Below are positions 46,296-55,684 of a stretch of 64,000 bases of DNA, piece after piece. Position 1 is the stretch's first letter. Every line of letters starts with the position of its first letter. Source of the DNA: [Bacillus] selenitireducens MLS10 (GTDB lineage: Bacteria; Bacillota; Bacilli; Bacillales; Salisediminibacteriaceae). Both the position numbers and the translations under genes were made by a program. Under the pieces are notes generated by a model, which worked only from the letters and a program-made list of their open reading frames with translations, was not told where the DNA came from and ran no database searches. The stretch covers positions 434,001 through 498,000 of the forward strand of contig NC_014219.1 in NCBI RefSeq assembly GCF_000093085.1. The letters run 5' to 3'.

Positions 46296-47870
46296 TTGGC
46301 AAACAAACTGAAAGTGATGCTCATCGATGACGATTTGCCAATGTTAAACTATTTGAAGAAAATGGTTGACTGGACCGATTTGGGGTGTGAGGAAGTTCGC
46401 AGTTATTCATCCGGCAGTCAGGCGTTGACTGATTTCAGAGTCTGGGAACCGGATCTTGTCATTTCAGACATTGGTATGCCTCAAATAGACGGAATCACGC
46501 TTGCCGGTAAAATGAAAGAGTTGAATCCGGAATTTATGCTTGTTTTTTTGACCTGTCATGAAGAATTTGATTTTGCACGAAAAGCAATTGGTCTTCAGGC
46601 GGAACGCTATATCATTAAGGATGAGCTGTCAAAAAGTGAACTGGGCGCAGTTTTTGAGGAAGTGTGCAGAAAAGCAAGTGATATGCAATTAGTAAGTCAA
46701 GAGAAGGCCAAGCAAGGTTTCGAGCAACAAAAAGCGGCCTTTGTAAAATGGCTGATTTCACCTATAGACCAGGAAGAGCCGAAGCAACATATCTGGTATG
46801 AGTCCAGTTACAGAATCGCTTATATGCACGTTAAATCGGAATACGATCCAGAAGCCAATACCCGAACGTCTCTTAAAAAACTATATCTGTCCGTTTCAGA
46901 GCAAATCAGTGATAAGGAATCAGTTGATGTATTTCTTGTTGATGAGGGACTGCTCTTTATAATGAATTATAAAGATTCGATTAAACAAAACTATGCAGGT
47001 CGATTTCAACGACTTCTCGGCGACATTTGTGATGATATCAAGAACAGAGATTATTCCGTTTCAGCAAAGGTCTATACTCAGGCAATGACGTTCTCTGAAC
47101 TTAGTGAGTCAGTCAGATCACTCTTGTTTAAGAAACAGAACGGATATTTTACCCGCGGGAGTTTGCTGATTCTGCTTCAGACACTTCAACCGGAGGTGTG
47201 TCACCCGGTTAATCATGTCATTCAGGATAGTCTGAATCTTGCCTCTCAGGCTGTGATGGACGATGACACAGACCGGATTAATCAAGCGATGGCGTTGCTT
47301 CTTGATCAGGTATATGATATGAGAGTTCATCCTGAAGAAATTGAGGAACGGTTGATAAAAATGGTTTATCAGCTTGAAATCAAAAAAGGGACTGAGCATA
47401 GCGATGTTCATTTTGCGAAGCGCTTGAAACAATCAGTTACATTTGAAGAGGCCTGGATAATGACGAGACAGAAATTACATTCACTACAAACCGTTCCGGA
47501 GTCATCGCAGGTATTGCCAGTGGATACTTCGAAACTGAAACGAATTGATGAATATATCTCAAGTCATTTGCATGAATCCATCACCTCTACAGACGTAGCA
47601 AAGGCGCTGTATTTAAATTCAAGTTATTTTTCAAGGTACTTCAGAAAAGCGACGGGCAAACGCTTCACCGATTATGTCTATGAATACAAAATAAAAATTG
47701 CAAGAGACTATTTGAAATACTCAAATGAGAGTATTGAAGAAATTGGAGCTGAACTGGGGTTTACAGAACGGACGTACTTTTCAAAGGTGTTTAAAAAATA
47801 CACAGGTATGACGCCCAGTGAATTCCGTACGAAAACTCAATCCAATGAAAAGGAAGGCGTTTCGAAATGA
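46296..47870 (+). CDS. YesN-like AraC-family response regulator
   Basis: A 524-residue protein with a receiver domain (KVMLIDDDLPML; phosphorylation Asp in DLVISDIGMPQIDG), a long middle region and a C-terminal AraC helix-turn-helix pair (RIDEYISSHLHESITSTDVAKALYLN...FTERTYFSKVFKKYTGMTPSEFR in segments). The start is unusual: a TTG at 46296, 8-10 nt after GGGAGAG, seems better than the GTG at 46287 that lies inside this site. It overlaps the GH88 gene by 4 bp. It is the probable ligand of the GTCA-N6-TGCAC repeats in this locus. Confidence 0.9.
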   Translation: MANKLKVMLIDDDLPMLNYLKKMVDWTDLGCEEVRSYSSGSQALTDFRVWEPDLVISDIGMPQIDGITLAGKMKELNPEFMLVFLTCHEEFDFARKAIGLQAERYIIKDELSKSELGAVFEEVCRKASDMQLVSQEKAKQGFEQQKAAFVKWLISPIDQEEPKQHIWYESSYRIAYMHVKSEYDPEANTRTSLKKLYLSVSEQISDKESVDVFLVDEGLLFIMNYKDSIKQNYAGRFQRLLGDICDDIKNRDYSVSAKVYTQAMTFSELSESVRSLLFKKQNGYFTRGSLLILLQTLQPEVCHPVNHVIQDSLNLASQAVMDDDTDRINQAMALLLDQVYDMRVHPEEIEERLIKMVYQLEIKKGTEHSDVHFAKRLKQSVTFEEAWIMTRQKLHSLQTVPESSQVLPVDTSKLKRIDEYISSHLHESITSTDVAKALYLNSSYFSRYFRKATGKRFTDYVYEYKIKIARDYLKYSNESIEEIGAELGFTERTYFSKVFKKYTGMTPSEFRTKTQSNEKEGVSK

Positions 47871-49009
47871 CACCCTCTGACATAAAAAAATTAATCATTA
47901 AGCGAACGTCACGTAATCTGAAAAAAACGGGAGGGCTTTACCCTCATGTTGGTGATGACGGCATCTACCGCCTCATCAAAAATGAGGATTGGACAAATGG
48001 ATTTTGGTCAGGTGTTTTATGGGAGTGTTACGAGGGTTCAGGGGACTCTGTTTTTTTGAATGCAGCAAAAGAAGAAACAAAGTCCTTTGAAAAGAGAATG
48101 ACTGACAACGTCGTTCTCGATCACCATGATCTCGGATTTCTTTATTCACTCTCTTCTAAGGCTGACTGGATCATAACTGGAGACGAATCGGCACGATTAC
48201 TCAGTATTCAGGCAGCTGATCGACTGTTGCAGCGCTGGCGTTCTGTGGGGGGATATATTCAGGCTTGGGGAAATAAGGGAGATAAAACAGAAGGAGGACG
48301 CATGATTATCGACTGTCTCCTCAATCTGCCGCTGCTATTCTGGGCCACAAAAACAACAGGAAACAGCAAGTATGAAGTGGTGGCAAGACAACAGGCAGAA
48401 CAGACTCTTCGCTATCTGGTTCGTGGTGATGGCAGTTCCTATCATACGTTTATCTTTAATCAGAAAACGGGTGAACCAGTTGGTGGAACAACACATCAGG
48501 GAAGCTCCAACGGTTCGACCTGGTCGAGAGGCCAGGCCTGGGGTGTATACGGATTTGCACTTTTATACCGGTTTACGAAAGAGGAGCGGTATCTCGTAAA
48601 GGCAAAGGAAATGCTTGATTATTTTCTTCGGCATCAGCCTGAACAGGGTTTAATTTCATGGGATTTTAACGCGTCGCAAAAGGAAGAACATTACACCGAC
48701 AGTTCAGCGATGGCGATTGCTTTGTGCGGAATGCTGGAGCTAAGGGAATGGACTGACCCTTCAGAGTCAGAAAGGCTGGATACCTGCATCAATCTATTTA
48801 TTCAAAATCTGGCTGATTATGCACTGATTAAAGAGGACGATCCAGAAAAGGTGACAGGTCTTCTTCATCACGCTTCTTACTACGTCAGAGGAGGAGATGT
48901 GCCTGATGGTTCTGTCATCTGGGGGGATTATTTTTTTACCGAAGCAATCATGAGAATGACGGATCAACGGACAGGCTACTGGTATGAGAGGAGCAGTTTT
49001 CATGAATAA
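47867..49009 (+). CDS. GH88 unsaturated glucuronyl hydrolase
   Basis: A 380-residue (alpha/alpha)6 enzyme with no signal peptide, so it works in the cytoplasm on imported fragments. It hydrates the 4,5-unsaturated uronic acid that lyases leave at the non-reducing end, releasing a keto-uronate. Asp88 (DHHDLGF) and Asp149 (MIIDCLLNLPLLFWA) sit at the same residue numbers as the catalytic pair of the Bacillus sp. GL1 enzyme; THQG...WSRGQAWGVYGFAL and DSSAMAIA are also family motifs. This favours GH88 over GH105. Start codon overlaps the regulator stop (ATGA). It defines the substrate as a lyase-cleaved uronate polymer. Confidence 0.93.
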   Translation: MTPSDIKKLIIKRTSRNLKKTGGLYPHVGDDGIYRLIKNEDWTNGFWSGVLWECYEGSGDSVFLNAAKEETKSFEKRMTDNVVLDHHDLGFLYSLSSKADWIITGDESARLLSIQAADRLLQRWRSVGGYIQAWGNKGDKTEGGRMIIDCLLNLPLLFWATKTTGNSKYEVVARQQAEQTLRYLVRGDGSSYHTFIFNQKTGEPVGGTTHQGSSNGSTWSRGQAWGVYGFALLYRFTKEERYLVKAKEMLDYFLRHQPEQGLISWDFNASQKEEHYTDSSAMAIALCGMLELREWTDPSESERLDTCINLFIQNLADYALIKEDDPEKVTGLLHHASYYVRGGDVPDGSVIWGDYFFTEAIMRMTDQRTGYWYERSSFHE

Positions 49010-49652
49010 TTGGATCATGAATCGTTTGGAAGCAATGGGGAATTGGGTGTTCGCGCTTGCGTATGTAAATGTTCTTTGGCTTCTCTTTACTCTTGCAGGC
49101 GCAGTCGTATTTACAATTACCCCTGCAACTGTCGCGATGATGACATGCATACGAAGATGGAAGGAAGATCCTTCATATACGATCCGCTTTGATGAATATA
49201 GAAAACTGTTTAAATCAGAGTTCAGGGAAGCAAGTCGTTTGAATCTGTTTCTGTTGCCGGTGCTGATTATGCTTATATTGAATACAGGGTTGTTGCTTCA
49301 TTCACAAATGGAAATTCCTCTTATACTTATGGTGATGTATATCATTTCCGTCGTGTTTTCAGCTGTCATGTTTATGCATATTTTTACGGTTTATGCTCTG
49401 TTGAACAAGCGGTCTTTGCAAGCCGTAACTGCATCTGTTGTATTTGGTTTCTCACATCCGTTCCATTCAATGATGTCGTTTCTTCTGATCGTCCTGGTGT
49501 TCCTTTTGATATTCAGTACATCAGGTCTGGCCATGTTTTTTGGCATCAGTCTTATCAGTTATGTACTGTTTCGCAGAAACTGCATGTTATATGAAAAAGA
49601 CCTCTCAGACGATGAAGAGCCGCGACCCCATACGGAGGCGGTCAGTTTATGA
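49002..49652 (+). CDS. DUF624 (YesL-like) membrane protein
   Basis: A 216-residue protein with about four to five membrane segments and the DUF624 N-terminus (NWIMNRLEAMGNWVFALAYVNVLWLLFTLAGAVVFTITPATVAMM). GAGGAG lies 8 nt before the ATG at 49002, inside the end of the GH88 gene. Proteins of this family occur regularly in Bacillus polysaccharide loci next to YesM/YesN-type pairs and ABC importers; their exact function is unknown. It overlaps the lyase gene by 4 bp. Confidence 0.88.
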   Translation: MNNWIMNRLEAMGNWVFALAYVNVLWLLFTLAGAVVFTITPATVAMMTCIRRWKEDPSYTIRFDEYRKLFKSEFREASRLNLFLLPVLIMLILNTGLLLHSQMEIPLILMVMYIISVVFSAVMFMHIFTVYALLNKRSLQAVTASVVFGFSHPFHSMMSFLLIVLVFLLIFSTSGLAMFFGISLISYVLFRRNCMLYEKDLSDDEEPRPHTEAVSL

Positions 49653-51592
49653 ATGTTGACTCCGGACGGTATTTTTTTTCCGCATCTCAAGTACAAAATA
49701 TTATGAACCTTTGCTCTGTCCACGATCATCAGGCGGTTGATAGCGTCTTGTGCCGGGCGGACGCGGCGATGGACAATCGTTTTTTTTCAATTGGATATTC
49801 GATATGGAGCCATGCTCTGACGTTGTGACTCTTCCCTTGCCAATCGACTGGACATACTGTCACAACGATGATCTTGAATGGACGTATATGCTGAATCGGA
49901 TGAAGTTCATGGAGGATTTGGCATTTGCTTCATTATACAAAGGAGACAATCGCTACAGAGACTCATTTGAATTCTATTTGGAGGACTGGATGAGGCAACA
50001 CGGGGATGGGGAGACAGCGGTTGTCTGGCGAAAAATAGATTGCGCACTCCGTATTGTCCACTTAATTCGTGCCAAAGCGTTTCTTTGTGCCTGTCAGTCA
50101 TGGAATAACCGTTGTGAGAGTCTGTTCAGCCGGCTTGCAGGTCAAACTTCTGAATATCTGCTCAGGTCATTTACGTCAGTAGACGCCCAAAGCAATTGGG
50201 GCTTTATTGAGACGAATGCACTGATTCAATTGGCAATCATGCAGACTGGAAAAGCCGGTTTCGCAGAGACAGTTAAGGAAGCAATGAGACGCCTGGAGCT
50301 GATGGTAACGTTACAAATCGGTGGAGATGGCGTTCACCTGGAGCAGTCACCGGGCTATCATCATGAAGTGTTGCGGAATTTGTTTGAATGTGTCCATCTA
50401 TCAGAATTAAATGGTATCTGTGTACCGGCTGACGTAAAAGAAGGACTCAAGAAGATGTTTAAAGCCTCATCTCGGATGATCCGTCCAGACGGATCTCAGC
50501 CGCAGTTTGGAGACAGCGATATCCTGGATATCAGACCATTCATGGCCCTTGCAGCTTATCGGTATCATGATGAATCATTTGTTCCCCCGTTGTTGGGTAC
50601 AGTGACGTTTGACACGCTTTGGTATACTGCCGGAGACCTGTTCTGCCACCAAGAGCGGTATATAAAGGATTCGAATGACCCTCTTAGGGATTGGCTTGAA
50701 GACTCAGGTCTGCAAATTGCAAGAAGCGGATGGGAACGTCACAGTGACTATGTTTGTATGAACGCAGGGGAGATGGGACTATCCGCTCACGGGCATGATG
50801 ATCTGACACATTTTGAATGGCTGGTTGACGGTGTCCCGTTTGTCATCAGTACCGGAAGAGGGACATATCGTGAATCCTCTTTGCGCAAGCAATTGAAGAC
50901 GGCGAAGGGTCACAATATGGTCTTAATTGATGATAAAATGCCTTCGACTTATGGTGACACATGGTCATGGCTTCAGGAAGCGGCCCCGGTTAACGCGAAA
51001 ATGACATCAGCTAAAGGGTATACGTATATGCGTGCAGCCCATGACGGATATCTGTCTTTACAATCAGGTGGACTCATTACCAGGGAACTGATCTTGACAC
51101 CGAGAGGAAGCCTTGTTGTGATTGATTCAATTCTTGGTGGTGGATCTCATCATTATCAACAGGCGTTTCATGTGAGTGAACGGTTCACTGTATGGAAGCC
51201 AAATAAGCAGACTCTCAGATTCAATTACGCTTCATTATCAATAAAAATGCAGCAATGCACCCCCGGTTGACAAAATCGTTATTCACAAAGATCTGTATTC
51301 GCCCCGCTATAACGAAGTCAGGGAATCGGATGTGATTGTCTCAAACGTAAAAACGGAAGGTCATTTCAGGTTTGTTACGGTATTTGGGAAAGAGCATAAA
51401 GGTTTTTTGGAGGCAGAGTGGGTCGAATTGTACGATAAGGCAGGCAAGCTTGCGGATCGGGGAGATCATACATCTTTGAGACTTCACTACGGTGAAGCGG
51501 CTGAAACTATTGTTATTTCCCATAAGGGCAAGCGATACGTTGAGTTTGAGGGAGAGCAGCTCACGGACTGTATGTGGTTTGGATCATCTTGA
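49649..51592 (+). pseudogene. Heparinase II/III-family lyase gene, interrupted by two frameshifts
   Basis: The start (49649) overlaps the DUF624 stop by 4 bp. The first frame gives MNVDSGRYFFSASQVQNIMN through ADAAMDNRFF, then hits a stop near 49828; homology continues in another frame (NWIFDMEPCSD onward) across a T8 run at about 49780-49787. That second frame stops at 51270, and the protein continues in the first frame (DKIVIHKDLYSPRYNEV to the end) across a C5 run at about 51260-51264; removing one C restores the frame. The joined product of about 645 residues has the alpha/alpha toroid and C-terminal beta domain of heparinase II/III-like lyases (GHDDLTHFEWLVDGVPFVIS, TAKGHNMVLIDD). Mutation, sequencing error or slippage are all possible. 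Confidence 0.85.
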
Positions 51593-51617
51593 ATTAACTG
51601 GATAGGGTTTGACAGAC

Positions 51618-51647
51618 AAGACCGGACTGAATGGTGCCGGTCTTTTT
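51618..51647 (+). terminator. Rho-independent terminator after the lyase gene
   Basis: AAGACCGG (51618-51625) pairs with CCGGTCTT (51637-51644), followed by TTTTT. It ends the sensor-GH88-lyase operon, so GH112 has its own promoter. Confidence 0.8.
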
Positions 51648-51650
51648 GAT

Positions 51651-51713
51651 GTATAGAGTATACACAATCGAGTCAAAATCCTGCACAGTCCTTCTTTTTA
51701 TCTTTTATATAAT
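51651..51713 (+). promoter_or_regulatory. GH112 promoter with direct-repeat activator sites
   Basis: GTAT-N6-TACAC (51651-51665) and GTCA-N6-TGCAC (51672-51686) are 21 bp apart, and TATAAT lies at 51708-51713, 22 bp after the second unit. The -35 position is poor, consistent with an activated promoter. Same geometry as at 41060 and 42986. Confidence 0.65.
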
Positions 51714-51747
51714 ACAGAGAGAAGGAACTCAGGAGGGGATGAAGATC

Positions 51748-53922
51748 ATGAAGAGGCCAGTAAAAAAGGGACGTGTCACAATTCCGGGGCAAGAAGGTAT
51801 GGATGATGTCATTGCAAAGTTGATCGAGCGTTGGGGGGCGGACGCCATCCGTGATTCAGACGGCACGAAATTGACTGAATACGCGAAGTCTCTTACAGAT
51901 AAAGTCTACTCAAAATACTTTTTTTCCCGTGGGGATCAAAACTACGCTAGGAAAAATCAAAATCGGTCGCAGCATTTTTATCTGATGAGCGAAAGGTATA
52001 CGGCGAAGGAGGAGCCTTTGTCGATTCGCATGATGGATACCTATTATGACAGGCAAGTGGAACCTGAAATCCGCTATCACCCCTCTGAGTGGTGGGAAGT
52101 CATAGATCGGACTACTGGATGTGTTCTGGGGACCGATCAGTGGGAATATGATGAAGAACGTATGGAGGTGGTCATTCACAGTCCGTCGCCTTGGCATGAA
52201 TATACGGTGTCATTTTTAGCGCGACAGCTGTGGGATCCTGTTCATATGTACAATTCACTGACGAACGGCTGGGACGTGGAACCACATATGCCGTATAACC
52301 CATTCTTCCCTGAAACGAGAGACTATCTTCTGTCAAGGCTCGAAGAGTGGCTTGATGATCACCCTGACACTGACGTTGTAAGGATAACTACATTTTTCTA
52401 TAACTTTACCCTTGTATTTAATGAAGAGGCAAAAGAGAAGTATGTTGACTGGTTTGGTTACGGTGCCACCGTAAACCCTGAAGCCATTGACGCCTTTGAA
52501 AAAGAATACGGATACAGGCTCAGACCTGAGGATTTTGTTGATGAAGGGTACTATAATTCGCCGTTCAGAAATCCGAGCAAAGCGTTCAGAGACTGGATAT
52601 CTTTTATTCAGGATTTTGTTGCCGAGCTGGCCCGTGAATGTGTAAGTCGGATTCATGATCGGGGTAAGGAAGCCATTATGTTTCTCGGTGATCATTGGGC
52701 AGGTACCGAACCATATGGAAGCAGGTTTAAGAGTATAGGGCTTGATGGTGTGGTTGGTTCGGTTGGAGATGGGACAACCCTGCGAATGATTGCCGATATT
52801 CCCCACGTATCGTATACGGAAGGACGTTTTCTGCCTTACTTTTTCCCTGATGTGTTCTGTCCGGGCGGAGATCCGGTCGCTGAGGCCAATGACAATTGGC
52901 TGAAGGCTAGGCGGGCATTGCTTCGCAATCCGCTTGATCGAATCGGTTATGGCGGATACTTGGATCTCGCAGTGGAATTTCCGGATTTCGTTGATCGGGT
53001 AGAAGAAATCACTGATGAGTTCAGAGAGATTCATGATCGTTCAAAAGGCGAAAGGCCACGTCATTTAAGTTGTAAAGTGGCCATTCTGAACAGCTGGGGC
53101 TCACTCAGAACATGGATGTCTCATCAGGTGGCACACGGTTTATGGCACAAGCACGCCTATTCTTATTCGGGCATTCTCGAAAGCCTTAGCGGACTGCCTG
53201 TCGATGTCACGTTTATCAGCTTTGAAGATGTAATTGAAACGGGAATACCAAAAGATGTCGACGTGATTATAAATGCCGGCAGTGCAGGAACTTCCTGGAG
53301 TGGCGGTGATTGGTGGGAAAATGAAGTACTCGTTTCCCGTCTTCGTTCATTTGTGCATCGGGGCGGTGGGTTTATCGGTGTGGGCGATCCTTCAGCGGTC
53401 CAATATCAAGGCGCATATTTTCAACTGGCTGATGTATTAGGCGTTCAAAAGGAGGTCGGTTTCAGCGTAAATACCGATAAATATACGGATGCGATTTGCC
53501 GCTCACACTTTATCCTCGAAGATATTCACGAAAAGTTGGATTACGGAGAAGGGACATCTGGAATCTTTCAACTGCATTCAAAAGTTCAGATTCTGGATGA
53601 GTCTGATGGAGAGGTAAAACTCTCAGCTAACGAATATGGTCGGGGGAGAAGCACCTATGTGGCAGGATTACCCTACTCTCCGCAAAATGCAAGGCTTCTC
53701 TTGAGAATGATTGTTTGGAGCAGTCATAAGGAACGTGAATTGGATAACTTTCTACCTACAGACCCGGAAGTGGAATGTGCAGTTTATGATCGGGAACGTA
53801 AGCTAATTGTGATTAATAATGCATGGTCACGAAAAGCAGGTGCAATCAGTCTTCCTAATGGTAAAGAAGTGAGATACGATCTCTTCCCGGGAGGTTATGA
53901 ATGGTACGAACTTATTCCATGA
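51748..53922 (+). CDS. GH112 beta-galactoside phosphorylase
   Basis: A 724-residue cytoplasmic enzyme close in length and sequence pattern to lacto-N-biose phosphorylase of bifidobacteria: GRVTIPGQEG start, WGADAIRDSDGTKLTEYAKSL, YWEVIDRTTG-like stretch, VVRITTFFYNFTLVF, MFLGDHWAGTEPYGSRF (with the general acid Asp), VGSVGDGTTLRMIADIPHVSYTEGRFLPYFFPD. GH112 enzymes cleave Gal-beta-1,3-HexNAc or Gal-beta-1,4-L-Rha with phosphate to give galactose 1-phosphate, which could enter the galT/galE pathway encoded at 10-13 kb. AGGAGGGG is 11 nt before the ATG at 51748. Which of the two substrates applies is not settled; the uronate context allows a Rha-containing or a HexNAc-containing polymer. Confidence 0.92.
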   Translation: MKRPVKKGRVTIPGQEGMDDVIAKLIERWGADAIRDSDGTKLTEYAKSLTDKVYSKYFFSRGDQNYARKNQNRSQHFYLMSERYTAKEEPLSIRMMDTYYDRQVEPEIRYHPSEWWEVIDRTTGCVLGTDQWEYDEERMEVVIHSPSPWHEYTVSFLARQLWDPVHMYNSLTNGWDVEPHMPYNPFFPETRDYLLSRLEEWLDDHPDTDVVRITTFFYNFTLVFNEEAKEKYVDWFGYGATVNPEAIDAFEKEYGYRLRPEDFVDEGYYNSPFRNPSKAFRDWISFIQDFVAELARECVSRIHDRGKEAIMFLGDHWAGTEPYGSRFKSIGLDGVVGSVGDGTTLRMIADIPHVSYTEGRFLPYFFPDVFCPGGDPVAEANDNWLKARRALLRNPLDRIGYGGYLDLAVEFPDFVDRVEEITDEFREIHDRSKGERPRHLSCKVAILNSWGSLRTWMSHQVAHGLWHKHAYSYSGILESLSGLPVDVTFISFEDVIETGIPKDVDVIINAGSAGTSWSGGDWWENEVLVSRLRSFVHRGGGFIGVGDPSAVQYQGAYFQLADVLGVQKEVGFSVNTDKYTDAICRSHFILEDIHEKLDYGEGTSGIFQLHSKVQILDESDGEVKLSANEYGRGRSTYVAGLPYSPQNARLLLRMIVWSSHKERELDNFLPTDPEVECAVYDRERKLIVINNAWSRKAGAISLPNGKEVRYDLFPGGYEWYELIP

Positions 53923-53928
53923 TGCTGG

Positions 53929-53951
53929 GCCGGACTTATTGGAAGTCCGGC
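53929..53951 (+). promoter_or_regulatory. Intercistronic hairpin between GH112 and kdgA
   Basis: GCCGGACTT (53929-53937) pairs perfectly with AAGTCCGGC (53943-53951). No T-run follows. It may stabilise the GH112 message or reduce read-through into kdgA. No separate promoter is obvious in the 143-bp gap. Confidence 0.6.
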
Positions 53952-54005
53952 TGTCCGCAGTAGTTTCAAGACGATCTGTAAATATGATCATGAGAGGAGG
54001 CGGCA

Positions 54006-54032
54006 ATGGGGTTGGTAGCATTATCTCATTGA
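54006..54032 (+). CDS. Possible 8-codon leader ORF before kdgA
   Basis: GAGGAGG (53994-54000) is the best ribosome site before kdgA, but the first ATG it serves (54006) opens only MGLVALSH and a TGA, in the same frame as kdgA (54066). kdgA itself has no Shine-Dalgarno close by. Either the leader is translated and ribosomes restart, or CGGCA (54001-54005) pairs with TGCCG (54053-54057), which would put the site 8 nt from the kdgA ATG. Expression of the peptide is unproven. Confidence 0.3.
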   Translation: MGLVALSH

Positions 54033-54065
54033 ATAAGAGATTGCTGGCCGTGTGCCGACATAATA

Positions 54066-54698
54066 ATGAAAACAATTACTCAAGATTTGATGAAGCATAA
54101 ACTGGTTGCCATCATAAGAGGAACCGGACGGGAAGAAGGATATCCGACGGCAAGTGCGATGATTCGAGGAGGGTTTCGATTTCTTGAGGTGACATTAAAT
54201 ACAGAAGGTGCAATGACTGTTATTGAAGAGGTGAATGACGTCCATGGGGGTGATGTCTATGTGGGAGCAGGGACGGTCATGAATCGGAATATGGCGGAAG
54301 ATGCTGTTTCGGCAGGGGCGCGATTTCTTGTTTCGCCGCACTTTGACCATGATGTTATGGCGTTTGCATATGAAGCGGAAATACCCTATTGGCCGGGAAG
54401 TTTAACGCCTACAGAAATTATCAGTGCTTTTGAGTCAGGCGCCGATGTCGTGAAAGTTTTCCCGGCAGGAGTTATGGGTTCTGATTATCTGAAGGCGCTG
54501 TCGGGACCTTTCCCGGATATTCCGCTTATGGTAACTGGAGGGGTTCACCCCGGGAACATCCGTAACTATTTCGAGGCCGGGGCAACTGCAGCCGGCATTG
54601 GGGGCGATTTATGTCATCTCCCTTCAATTCGTGCAGGGCAGTATGAATCAATAGAAGCAAAAGCAAAGACATATGTGAATGCGATGAAGGAAAGGTGA
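54066..54698 (+). CDS. kdgA: 2-keto-3-deoxy-6-phosphogluconate aldolase
   Basis: A 210-residue class I aldolase of the KDPG/KHG family. LVAIIRGTGREEGYPTAS is the N-terminal phosphate/substrate region, the catalytic Glu is in GGFRFLEVTLNTEG, and the Schiff-base Lys in GADVVKVFPAGVMG. It splits KDPG to pyruvate and glyceraldehyde 3-phosphate, the last step of uronate breakdown in this locus. No close ribosome site precedes the ATG (see leader ORF entry). kdgK follows 5 bp after its stop. Confidence 0.93.
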   Translation: MKTITQDLMKHKLVAIIRGTGREEGYPTASAMIRGGFRFLEVTLNTEGAMTVIEEVNDVHGGDVYVGAGTVMNRNMAEDAVSAGARFLVSPHFDHDVMAFAYEAEIPYWPGSLTPTEIISAFESGADVVKVFPAGVMGSDYLKALSGPFPDIPLMVTGGVHPGNIRNYFEAGATAAGIGGDLCHLPSIRAGQYESIEAKAKTYVNAMKER

Positions 54699-54703
54699 TT
54701 AAA

Positions 54704-55678
54704 ATGGCAGACAAGCCCTATGATATTGTAACACTGGGTGAGAGTATGGTATTACTGCAGCCTCTGACAGAGCGCATTGGTCCATCAGCTCACTTTGTTC
54801 CTTCGGTTGGTGGAGCTGAATCCAATGTTGCAGCAGCTCTTGCACGTTTGGATTTGCGGGTGAGGTGGATCAGCCGTCTCGGGAATGATCCATTCGCAAA
54901 AATCATCATGTCGGCTTTGGCTGGAGAAGGTGTCGACCTGAGTTGTGTTGAAAAAATAAATGGAGAACGTACAGCAGTTTATTTTAAAGAAGATTCTTTA
55001 TTTGAAGATCCGCGAGTCTATTACTACAGAAAAGAATCGGCTGCGAGTAAATGGAGAAAAGAACACGTCCGGGATGTTTGGTTCGAAGACGTCAAGCATC
55101 TTCATATAACCGGTATTACCCTTGCTTTGGGAGAAGGTACAAGAGAGTTTGTTGTATCTGCAATGAAAAAAGCATCTGAACGTGGGTTAACCGTATCATT
55201 TGATCCGAACGTACGCACAACTTTAAAGGATCCTGTATTTTGGAAAGAGGCCATTGAGGATGTCCTTCCATATGTAGATGTATTTATGCCAGGCAGGTCC
55301 GAGGCAGTTCTTTTATTTGGAAATCAATCGGATGAAGCCCTGATTCAGGCAGGACTTGATCACGGAGCAACTATTGTGACAATGAAGCTTGGAGAAGAGG
55401 GCTCCTTAACCGGGAGCAAATCCATGCTTCACAGGGAGAAAGGTTATCCAATACGTACAACGGTTGATACAGTTGGAGCAGGTGATGCCTATGCAGCCGG
55501 ATTTTTGTCGGTTATGACGGCGCATAAAATCAACGTAGATGATTGGATCCCAAATGCAGCCAAGAGGGCAAATGTTATGGGTGCCATAGCGACAACGTAT
55601 AAGGGTGATTGGGAAGGGAGCCCTTTACTGCATGAACTCAATGATCTATTGGAGGGACGGGTTATGGAATTGAGATAA
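54704..55678 (+). CDS. kdgK: 2-keto-3-deoxygluconate kinase
   Basis: A 324-residue PfkB/ribokinase-family sugar kinase: N-terminal VTLGESMVLLQP, GGAESNVAAALARL near residue 37, and the C-terminal signature DTVGAGDAYAAGFLS with the catalytic Asp. It phosphorylates KDG to KDPG for the aldolase upstream. AAGGAAAGG lies 8 nt before the ATG at 54704; a GTG at 54695 overlapping the kdgA stop is less likely. Context with kduD and kduI makes KDG the substrate rather than fructose or ribose. Confidence 0.92.
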   Translation: MADKPYDIVTLGESMVLLQPLTERIGPSAHFVPSVGGAESNVAAALARLDLRVRWISRLGNDPFAKIIMSALAGEGVDLSCVEKINGERTAVYFKEDSLFEDPRVYYYRKESAASKWRKEHVRDVWFEDVKHLHITGITLALGEGTREFVVSAMKKASERGLTVSFDPNVRTTLKDPVFWKEAIEDVLPYVDVFMPGRSEAVLLFGNQSDEALIQAGLDHGATIVTMKLGEEGSLTGSKSMLHREKGYPIRTTVDTVGAGDAYAAGFLSVMTAHKINVDDWIPNAAKRANVMGAIATTYKGDWEGSPLLHELNDLLEGRVMELR

Positions 55679-55684
55679 TGAAAC

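Noticed and set aside
53897-54100. 67-codon plus-strand frame between GH112 and kdgA
   Set aside because: It begins inside GH112 and ends inside kdgA in another frame, with composition unlike a protein and no ribosome site.
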